Shown here one piece after another: positions 1 to 5,210 of a stretch of 7,527 bases of DNA. Numbering within the stretch: the stretch's first letter is position 1; the number at the start of each line of letters is the position of its first letter. The notes beneath the pieces are model-generated. The model was not told the DNA's origin. It saw nothing but the letters and a program-made list of their open reading frames with translations, and ran no database searches. Source of the stretch: Balneolaceae bacterium (GTDB taxonomy: Bacteria; Bacteroidota; Rhodothermia; Balneolales; Balneolaceae); the NCBI GenBank assembly GCA_003555185.1, contig PWFZ01000394.1, positions 1 to 7,527 of the forward strand, read 5' to 3'. The position numbers and the translations under genes were made by a program.

Positions 1-417
1 AAGTCTATCATTAAAAATAAGTACCCCGAATGAGGCAGAAGTGAAGGGAGATACCGATCTCTCAGAAAAGGGGAGTACTATATGTATCGGAACTATCCCG
101 ATGCCTATACGTTGATCATTCGCTCCCTCTAATCCATCTTCCGGATATTGAACCCAATGAGTGAAGATTAATTCAGAACCGACTCTTGCCGAAATGTTTC
201 GAAGATTGATAGAGGTGTGCCAAACCTGACCATTTATAAAGGCCATTTTACTGTTTTGTATCTTCCCCCAGGCTCTAAAACTTTGAGGAGAGTAATTTAA
301 CGAAAGGCCCGGTTTCGAGTAGTGTTCAAAGGTAGATTCATCACTACTTTGGCTAAATAGTGGGGAGTATAACGTTGATATAAACCCAAAAAAAATTACT
401 AAAAATAGTGATTTCAA
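1..417 (-). CDS. PagL/acyloxyacyl hydrolase-like outer-membrane barrel, 3' end missing
   Basis: An uninterrupted minus-strand frame of 139 codons runs from a TTG at 417 off the left edge. An in-frame TGA lies four codons upstream and TTG is the only usual start codon between it and the hydrophobic stretch, so TTG is chosen. Residues 1-22 form a signal peptide (K2, then a hydrophobic run ending near LFS|Q). The mature part shows alternating beta-strand patterns. SFRAWGKIQNSKMAFINGQ (46-64), then IGIGIVPIHIVLPF (104-117) and VSPFTSASFGVLIFND (122-137) resemble, from memory, the outer-membrane lipid A 3-O-deacylase (PagL)/acyloxyacyl hydrolase family of Bacteroidota-like bacteria. Such enzymes remove an acyl chain from lipid A. 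The catalytic His/Ser region would lie beyond the edge, so activity cannot be judged. It starts 19 nt after the 108-residue membrane gene and is probably cotranscribed with it. The alternative is a generic OmpW- or OmpA-type barrel. The gene is certain; the family is moderately supported. Confidence 0.75.
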   Translation of the reverse strand, partial: MKSLFLVIFFGFISTLYSPLFSQSSDESTFEHYSKPGLSLNYSPQSFRAWGKIQNSKMAFINGQVWHTSINLRNISARVGSELIFTHWVQYPEDGLEGANDQRIGIGIVPIHIVLPFSERSVSPFTSASFGVLIFNDRL

Positions 418-436
418 TTGCTCTCTTGTTCAAGTC

Positions 437-763
437 CTAAAGGGTAGACTGTCTTTTGTGTACATAGGCTGCAACTCCCCAAATAAATACCCAACCGGCA
501 GCTGTAATAAACCACATTCCAATACCTAGTATCAGAACATTTATAAAATAAATAAGATGATAGATCCAGATTGGAGCTTCTGTTACTTTTCTCTGCGTGA
601 TTTTCTGAAAATTTCTATTCAGTAAAGAAGCTAATCGTGCAATACACATTAATACAGTGTATGCATATACAATATAAGTAAGTGTGGTATCCTCATAAAA
701 AACTGCAATTGCTATAACAATTACAGCGAGGAGGTCAACAATAATGTTTTTTAGCCACTGCAT
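437..763 (-). CDS. Small integral membrane protein, unknown function
   Basis: I do not recognise this 108-residue protein. Hydrophobic segments at about 5-22, 28-48, 67-84 and 86-102 suggest three or four membrane helices. A basic loop (about 50-60, RNFQKITQRK) lies between helices 2 and 3, and the C-terminus is short and polar. There is no signal peptide, cysteine pair or catalytic motif. The ATG at 763 has no Shine-Dalgarno sequence; the leader is a pyrimidine-rich run left by the terminator of the cold-shock gene. The start therefore lies only about 8 nt beyond that terminator's U tract, and expression needs read-through or a promoter within the end of the csp gene. The PagL-like gene begins 19 nt downstream. 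The intact frame, membrane topology and close spacing support a real gene. I cannot name a function. Confidence 0.75.
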   Translation of the reverse strand: MQWLKNIIVDLLAVIVIAIAVFYEDTTLTYIVYAYTVLMCIARLASLLNRNFQKITQRKVTEAPIWIYHLIYFINVLILGIGMWFITAAGWVFIWGVAAYVHKRQSTL

Positions 764-770
764 AAGTTAG

Positions 771-802
771 GAAAGAAAAAAGGCACCTTAATCGGTGCCT
801 TT
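771..802 (-). terminator. Intrinsic terminator of the cold-shock gene
   Basis: Read on the minus strand, a 9-bp perfect stem AAAGGCACC / GGTGCCTTT (arms at 802-794 and 787-779) closes a 6-nt loop and is followed by a T-rich tract (about 778-771). It begins 4 nt after the csp stop codon, the classic position. On the plus strand there is no comparable U tract, so it works mainly in one direction. Confidence 0.88.
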
Positions 803-806
803 AAAT

Positions 807-1037
807 TTACTCTTCAATCTCAATTACTTCTCTCGCCTGAAGACCTTTTTCACCTTCAGCAATTGTAAATTCAACTTTTTGCCCTTCCGCTAATTTGCGA
901 AAGCCATCAGTTTGAATTTCTGAATAGTGAACAAATACATCTTCACCACCTTCGCGAGTGATAAATCCATATCCTTTTCCGTTATGAAACCATTTCACAG
1001 TTCCTATTTCTCTAACTTCTTCCATATTAAATCCCAT
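807..1037 (-). CDS. Cold-shock-domain RNA-binding protein (CspA family)
   Basis: This is a single cold-shock (OB-fold) domain of 76 residues, within the usual 65-75 range once the start is considered. It carries GTVKWF (12-17), the RNP1-like motif KGYGFI (21-26) and the RNP2-like motif VFVHY (34-38), followed by [18 protein letters not shown] (51-68). Proteins of this family bind single-stranded RNA or DNA in the cytoplasm and act as RNA chaperones or antiterminators, in cold or constitutively. The residue after WF is H18, where most family members have Asn. The start is ambiguous: ATG at 1037 gives 76 residues, while ATG at 1025 (M5, starting [10 protein letters not shown]) gives 72 and fits the usual family N-terminus better; neither has a strong ribosome site. 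An intrinsic terminator follows directly. It probably has its own promoter in the 110-bp upstream gap. Confidence 0.95.
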   Translation of the reverse strand: MGFNMEEVREIGTVKWFHNGKGYGFITREGGEDVFVHYSEIQTDGFRKLAEGQKVEFTIAEGEKGLQAREVIEIEE

Positions 1038-1097
1038 CTAAGTTCCCAGTGATAATTAGTAACAGCTTGTTCCGGTTAGGAAGCACAGCTATCGTGA

Positions 1098-1128
1098 CTA
1101 AAATAGTTCGTTCCAATGTTTTAAGCAA
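1098..1128 (-). promoter_or_regulatory. Candidate Bacteroidota-type promoter for the csp gene
   Basis: On the minus strand TTG (1128-1126) is followed after 20 nt by TATTTTAG (1105-1098). This is one mismatch from the TAnnTTTG -7 element of Bacteroidota primary-sigma promoters, at the usual distance from a -33 TTG. Transcription would start near 1091, leaving a leader of about 54-66 nt depending on the csp start codon. It is a pattern match only. Confidence 0.3.
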
Positions 1129-1147
1129 TAAAGGATATTAATCTGTT

Positions 1148-1735
1148 TTAATTGATTGAAAGCTCCTCTATCCAGATGAATTTCGACCCACGCATATTAG
1201 GGTTTCGTCCCTCAATATTTGATTGAAATTTAACCATTCCATTTTTCTTTTCCAGATCTGTAATGAAACCTGAAAAACGAACTACATGTCCAACCCGGGT
1301 ATCTTTCATCTTTTCATAAATTTGCTCGTTAGCGGGTATAGCATGAGCTAACAGTACTTTACTATGCATATTTTGAATGGAAAGTGGTGGAGTACTTACG
1401 TGAAGTGTGTAGGATCTGTTATCTTGTTTTGGTGAAACTCTCCTCAGATGTTTCTCATCAGACATGCCTCCCCATGAAAAAAGATACACATAGGGAGCGA
1501 TGCCTGAAAGTTCATCAAACCGGTACCTTTTTCGCGAAATTATTCGCAGTTCTCCTTTGATTTGCTGAAGTGGGTAGAGTGTGAAATTTTCTGTTTCAAG
1601 TGGGTTTCGTGTGCGAATATCCACTATTTCCGGAGCATTTTCGGCAAGTACACCGTGTCCGTGCTTAATTGATCGCTGATCCCATAAAAACCAGGCTCCG
1701 ACTAAAAGTAGAATTAGGAACAGATGCTTCAACAT
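1148..1735 (-). CDS. Membrane-anchored protein of an uncharacterised conserved family
   Basis: The protein has 195 residues. One hydrophobic segment at 4-18, followed by basic residues, looks like an uncleaved signal anchor, so the rest should lie in the periplasm. The body carries motifs that I recall from a widespread family of unknown function: HGHGVLA (25-31), a PYVYLFSWGGMSD block (81-93), QDNRSY (104-109), HSKVLLAHAIPAN (124-136), RVGHVVRFSGF (147-157) and a C-terminal IWIEEL (188-193). Related proteins usually read roughly 'WG.MSD...Q..R.Y...S.N.HlIPA...v..G..V...G'. The last third, with repeated short strands, may be OB-fold-like; this is an inference. It lies 102 bp downstream of the TonB receptor on the same strand with no clear terminator between them, so cotranscription is possible. 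The start at 1735 has only a weak purine stretch upstream. The gene is sure; the function is unknown. Confidence 0.85.
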   Translation of the reverse strand: MLKHLFLILLLVGAWFLWDQRSIKHGHGVLAENAPEIVDIRTRNPLETENFTLYPLQQIKGELRIISRKRYRFDELSGIAPYVYLFSWGGMSDEKHLRRVSPKQDNRSYTLHVSTPPLSIQNMHSKVLLAHAIPANEQIYEKMKDTRVGHVVRFSGFITDLEKKNGMVKFQSNIEGRNPNMRGSKFIWIEELSIN

Positions 1736-1837
1736 AATCTCTAAAAGTCTATAAGTGGAGTGATATCATTTAATGCTTACACTAAGTAGAGTATTCTGCT
1801 GATAGGTTTGTTACAATCTAAATTAAAGTATTTACTA

Positions 1838-3862
1838 CTAATTGAAGTCGATCTGTAATCCTGCCTGTATTGAACGGTCACTGCCCGGCTCAAAGAAGAA
1901 TCCACCAAAGGCATTAATATTTACAGAAGTGTTATAGCGTGTATCAAACACATTATTTACTGAAATAAATGGCCGAAGAGAGGATGTATCGGTCAGGCGT
2001 ATCGAATTTGTGGTCCATTGAACATTTGTGAGGAAATAATCCGGATTCGTGCTGGTATTTTCACTGTTGGCTGTATAACTACCTGTCCATTGATTTTCTA
2101 AACTTAGCACTTGATTACCCGGACGAAATGGGAACCTTGAGCTAAACTTTTCGTTTGGTACACCGGGAAGGTCATTTCCATCGAGGTCACCTCCGTTAAA
2201 CGTTGCCCTAAGTGAATTTATCATCAGTTGTACATCGAAGAATTCATTCGGTGTGATTTGAAAAGAAGCTTCCAGCCCGTAATGATCTGTTTTTCCTTCA
2301 TTTCTGAAAAATACAGGACCGTCTGTTTCTGTCTGAAAAGGTAAAAGCAGATCCCGAACCTGCATCAGATATACTGTGAAATCGTATTGTAGTCGGAGAT
2401 TTTGGTTGGTTCCGCGTATTCCGGTTTCAAACCCAATAGTTCTTTCCGGGTTTACATTTTGATTAAATCCGTTTCCACCCTCAGGACGGTTAACGAGCTC
2501 CGTTGTTGTGGGAGATTCAAAAGAGGTACTAAAATTTGCGAAAACCTGATTCGAATGAACCTGATAGGTAAACCCGGCACTGGGATTCAGGGAAAAGAAA
2601 TCTCTGGATCCTTCTAAATCTGTTCCTAGTCCATCTTCACCTTCAAATGTTATTCGATCAGCCCGTAATCCTGCACTAAAATTTAATCGCTGAGTCAAGG
2701 GAAGGGTTAGGCGGGTGAATACAGCCTGATTGGATACAGTCTCAGTTTGTTGTACAGAAATCTCATCTCCGCGTTCACCGTTAATATTATCTGTTTCAAA
2801 TCGGTCATCTTGTTGTATTTTAATTTCTGAGCCTATGTCTACATCAAATGGAAACCCCTGAAATGAATAAGTAGCTCTCACTCCCCCTGCAAGACGCTCG
2901 AGGCCTACATATCCAAAGGGAAGGGGATTCTGTAAATCGCGATAGGTTCCATGAGTGGAGATGTCCAGTAATCCTGTTTCAAATTCTCTAAGAAATGAAG
3001 CCCCAATCATGGCCTGATCGAAGGATTTACCGGCCTGTGAATCCACAAAGTTTTGTCGTGCCTGTGTTGGGTTTTCTACCGATGTTTCTGCGTTGAGTGC
3101 ACCCGGATGCTGCGCTTTAGGCATCGTGGCATAGTTGGCAATAAACTTTAGCTGACTCCTGTCACTCAACTGATGTTGACTCCCAACACTTGCCCGGAAA
3201 AGTCGTGCGGCGCTATGATCCCGGTATCCTTCTGTATCAAAATAGGTGGTATATCCGTAGATCCGTGAGTTACCTATATTTTCATTAAAGCGAAGCTCCT
3301 GCTTTATGGTATTAAAGGATCCGGCATACCCCCTGTATTGTAACATAGGAGCATCTCTTTCGGGGATTGTGGAAAGATAAAGAACACCTCCACTTGAATT
3401 TCCCCATATAGTAGAAGACGGCCCCCGTAAGAGTTCAACACGCCTGACCATTGCTGGATCAATCATATTCATGATAGTTTGCCCATCGGCAACGGTGAGT
3501 GGGAGATCATCAAGAAGAACCTGAACTCCACGCACTCCGAAAGGGGACCTCCAGCCGAGTCCACGAATAGTCATACGTTCTCCAAGGGCATAATTTTCTC
3601 TGTTACTGATAGAAACACCGGGCAGGGAAAAAGTCAGTTCATCCATAGTCGCAGCTCTTCGAGATGCTATATCATCCGCATCCCGAAGGTAATAACTCAG
3701 TGCCATCGTAGCCTGACCAATGGTAATAGGGGAGTAAGTAGCACTAATCACTACTTCTTCCAAATCTGCAGTTAAAGTATCACTCAGTGCCTGAGCGAAT
3801 AAATTGCTGTATATTGCTGAAATGAAAAAAACCGTAAGAACAATAACTTTTTTAAATAACAT
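1838..3862 (-). CDS. TonB-dependent outer-membrane receptor
   Basis: This 674-residue protein has a signal peptide at 1-23 (cleavage near LFA|Q). EEVVISATY (35-43) is a plausible TonB box. The plug domain spans about 45-168: SLPGVSISNRENYALGERM (79-97), IRGLGW (99-104), VQVLLDDLPL (113-122) and VELLRGPSSTIWGNSSGGV (142-160) are typical. A beta-barrel of about 500 residues follows, ending in GLQIDFN. It should carry a ligand across the outer membrane with TonB/ExbB/ExbD energy. It lacks the N-terminal carboxypeptidase-like domain of SusC-type receptors and resembles FecA/siderophore-type receptors, but no siderophore, heme, vitamin or metal gene lies nearby, so the substrate is unknown. Two TAG codons in tandem end the gene. 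The last residue is Asn and the aromatic residue is next to last. The ATG at 3862 has no Shine-Dalgarno sequence and faces the DUF2752 gene across 57 bp. Confidence 0.95.
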   Translation of the reverse strand: MLFKKVIVLTVFFISAIYSNLFAQALSDTLTADLEEVVISATYSPITIGQATMALSYYLRDADDIASRRAATMDELTFSLPGVSISNRENYALGERMTIRGLGWRSPFGVRGVQVLLDDLPLTVADGQTIMNMIDPAMVRRVELLRGPSSTIWGNSSGGVLYLSTIPERDAPMLQYRGYAGSFNTIKQELRFNENIGNSRIYGYTTYFDTEGYRDHSAARLFRASVGSQHQLSDRSQLKFIANYATMPKAQHPGALNAETSVENPTQARQNFVDSQAGKSFDQAMIGASFLREFETGLLDISTHGTYRDLQNPLPFGYVGLERLAGGVRATYSFQGFPFDVDIGSEIKIQQDDRFETDNINGERGDEISVQQTETVSNQAVFTRLTLPLTQRLNFSAGLRADRITFEGEDGLGTDLEGSRDFFSLNPSAGFTYQVHSNQVFANFSTSFESPTTTELVNRPEGGNGFNQNVNPERTIGFETGIRGTNQNLRLQYDFTVYLMQVRDLLLPFQTETDGPVFFRNEGKTDHYGLEASFQITPNEFFDVQLMINSLRATFNGGDLDGNDLPGVPNEKFSSRFPFRPGNQVLSLENQWTGSYTANSENTSTNPDYFLTNVQWTTNSIRLTDTSSLRPFISVNNVFDTRYNTSVNINAFGGFFFEPGSDRSIQAGLQIDFN

Positions 3863-3901
3863 TCGTAGTGGATAAGTAATTATAGTTGTTGAAGTTTAAT
3901 A

Positions 3902-3917
3902 ATTGCGTTAACGTAAT
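3902..3917. promoter_or_regulatory. Imperfect palindrome in the divergent promoter region, possible operator
   Basis: The 16-mer ATTGCGTTAACGTAAT reads almost the same on both strands: 14 of 16 positions are symmetric, with a perfect CGTTAACG core. It lies in the 57-bp gap between the divergent TonB receptor and DUF2752 genes, ending 2 nt before the DUF2752 start. On the minus strand it lies about 40-55 nt upstream of the receptor start, upstream of a TATAAT at about 3880-3885. This is a suitable place for a dimeric repressor. It does not look like a textbook Fur box. Position and symmetry are the only evidence. Confidence 0.3.
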
Positions 3918-3919
3918 CA

Positions 3920-4237
3920 ATGATGATTAGATTCACTAGATCTATAAAACGAAATTTCAATTTACATTTCGAATGGCTGGCTCTTGCTGTAGGTTTGTTT
4001 TTGATGGCAATACTCAACCCTGAAAGTACAGCATCGTCACTATGTCCGCTGGACTATTTTGACGCTACTTTTTGTCCCGGAGAAGGATTAGGGAAATCCA
4101 TAGCCCTATTTTTTAGGGGAAATTTAACAAGTTCCTTGCTTGCTCACCCTGCCGGTATTCCTGCAGTATTTATCATATCAGGAAGGATTTTTTATATTCT
4201 TAGCAGAAATCGAACACAACTAAAAAACGGAGATTAA
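3920..4237 (+). CDS. DUF2752 family membrane protein
   Basis: This 105-residue protein has two predicted membrane helices (about 18-32 and 76-95) around a conserved centre: LCP (41-43), then CPGEGLGKSIALFFRGNLTS (52-71) and HPAGIPAVFI (76-85). This matches the DUF2752 pattern 'CP...CPGCGLtra...l..Gd...al..hPlg'. The family is found in many bacteria, often beside TM2-domain genes in Bacteroidota, and has no established function. Here the third Cys of the usual CPGCG is Glu (E55), leaving two conserved Cys (C42, C52). Two consecutive ATG codons (3920, 3923) could serve as start and neither has a Shine-Dalgarno sequence. The TAA stop is followed directly by the ATG of the TM2 gene, which points to one operon. 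The assignment is good; the biochemical role is unknown. Confidence 0.85.
   Translation: MMIRFTRSIKRNFNLHFEWLALAVGLFLMAILNPESTASSLCPLDYFDATFCPGEGLGKSIALFFRGNLTSSLLAHPAGIPAVFIISGRIFYILSRNRTQLKNGD
4229..4232 (+). promoter_or_regulatory. Shine-Dalgarno site of the TM2 gene
   Basis: GGAG lies 5 nt before the ATG at 4238, inside the last codons of the DUF2752 gene. It is the only strong Shine-Dalgarno match in front of a start in this window; the others have none or a weak purine run. It supports the 4238 start and coupled translation. Confidence 0.6.
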
Positions 4238-4582
4238 ATGACAAGAGTTTTTGAACACTTTCCTGAACTGGAAGGGGAAGAAATGCGATACATAGCCAAA
4301 GCTATTGAGGGTCTTGAAGGAGAAAAGTTCAACCACTTTAAATCTATGTATAAAGCCAGGAGAAAAGACCCGATTTTAATATTATTCCTTTCTGCCGTCG
4401 GACTGTTTGGAATTGCAGGCATTCACCGGTTTTTTGTGGGCCATATTGGAATGGGAATTCTCTATTTTTTCACTGCAGGACTGTGTTTTATTGGAACTAT
4501 TGTTGATATGATCAACTACAAAAATTTTGGATTTGAGTATAACAGGAATCAGGCACTTGAAATTTTAGAACTGATTAAATGA
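4238..4582 (+). CDS. TM2-domain membrane protein
   Basis: This 114-residue protein has a charged, probably cytosolic N-terminal region (1-43, helical, rich in Glu and Lys) followed by a TM2 domain (45-93). Helix 1 (45-60) leads into GIHRFFVGHIGMG (61-73), the hallmark G.HRFY.G....G motif, and helix 2 ends in FIGTIVDM (84-91), matching the family's '...W.liD.i' ending. A short polar tail follows. TM2 domains form a two-helix hairpin; bacterial members are abundant but have no agreed function. The start directly follows the DUF2752 stop with a good ribosome site, and the stop overlaps the HD gene start (ATGA), so translation of all three is probably coupled. The domain call is firm. Confidence 0.92.
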   Translation: MTRVFEHFPELEGEEMRYIAKAIEGLEGEKFNHFKSMYKARRKDPILILFLSAVGLFGIAGIHRFFVGHIGMGILYFFTAGLCFIGTIVDMINYKNFGFEYNRNQALEILELIK

Positions 4583-5133
4583 GTATACCGGAACGAAAAG
4601 AATCAGAATCACTGCTCAGGCAATTTATAGAATCAGAAAGTTTATTGGTTCACAGCCACATGGTTGCGGCTGCAATGGAAGAGTATGCTGCGTCGCTGGG
4701 GAAAAGTAAAGAGGAGATAGATCAATGGTGGACAGTTGGTCTATTGCATGATCTGGATTGGGAGAAATATCCTGATGAGCATCCTCAAAAGGCAGTGCAG
4801 GAAATTCTTCCAGAAAATGGATACGGAGAAGAAATTTTGAATGCAGTTGAAGCTCATGCCCCTGATAGAACCGGCCGGGAGCCCAAAACAGAAATAGAGA
4901 GGTATCTATTTGCCTGTGATGAACTTTCAGGTTTCATGAATGCGGTATCGTTAATGAGGCCAAATAAGTTTTCTGATATGAAAGTGAAGTCTGTAAAAAA
5001 GAAATTAAAGGATAAACGATTTGCTGAGAGTGTGCCAAGAGAAGACATTAAAAAAGGAGCCGAGCTCATCGACAAAGAATTAAATGGACACATTCAGTTT
5101 CTGATCGAAGCATTTAAGAAAAATGACTTTTAA
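4579..5133 (+). CDS. HD-superfamily hydrolase, COG2316 type
   Basis: This 184-residue soluble protein is close to the normal length for the COG2316 'predicted HD-superfamily hydrolase' group. Visible HD ligands are H25 (VHSH), H57-D58 (LLHDLDWEKYPDEHP, 55-69) and D114 (CDELSGF). H93 (AHAPD) is also in the conserved place. The block SLMRPNKFSDMKVKSVKKK (124-142) and the following KDKRFAESVPREDIKKGAEL (144-163) are a signature of this subgroup. HD proteins of this kind bind divalent metal and are expected to cleave phosphoester bonds, for example in nucleotides; the substrate of this subgroup is not established as far as I know. The ATG overlaps the TM2 stop by 4 nt and has no ribosome site, which suggests coupling by ribosome re-initiation. 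Its association with two small membrane proteins may be functional or incidental. Confidence 0.9.
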   Translation: MSIPERKESESLLRQFIESESLLVHSHMVAAAMEEYAASLGKSKEEIDQWWTVGLLHDLDWEKYPDEHPQKAVQEILPENGYGEEILNAVEAHAPDRTGREPKTEIERYLFACDELSGFMNAVSLMRPNKFSDMKVKSVKKKLKDKRFAESVPREDIKKGAELIDKELNGHIQFLIEAFKKNDF

Positions 5134-5210
5134 TACAATAACCCAAATTTTTAGAGACGTTGTAAACCATATATAGTTAAGTATTTAGCGATTATTAAAT
5201 TACAAGAACT

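Noticed and set aside
1736..1837. Possible promoter between the receptor and the 195-residue gene (TTG followed after 20 nt by TACTCTAC on the minus strand).
   Set aside because: The -7 element matches too poorly. The gap is AT-rich and shows no convincing hairpin either.
2402..2617. A 71-codon plus-strand frame inside the TonB receptor gene.
   Set aside because: It is antisense to a clear gene, and its predicted protein shows no domain pattern or ribosome site.
3479..3775. A 98-codon plus-strand frame antisense to the receptor plug region.
   Set aside because: It overlaps conserved plug-domain codons, and its composition is unlike a folded or membrane protein.
5134..5210. Possible promoter before the barrel gene (TTG at 5160 and TATTTAGC at 5182).
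   Set aside because: Spacing is acceptable, but the -7 element matches only half of its fixed positions.
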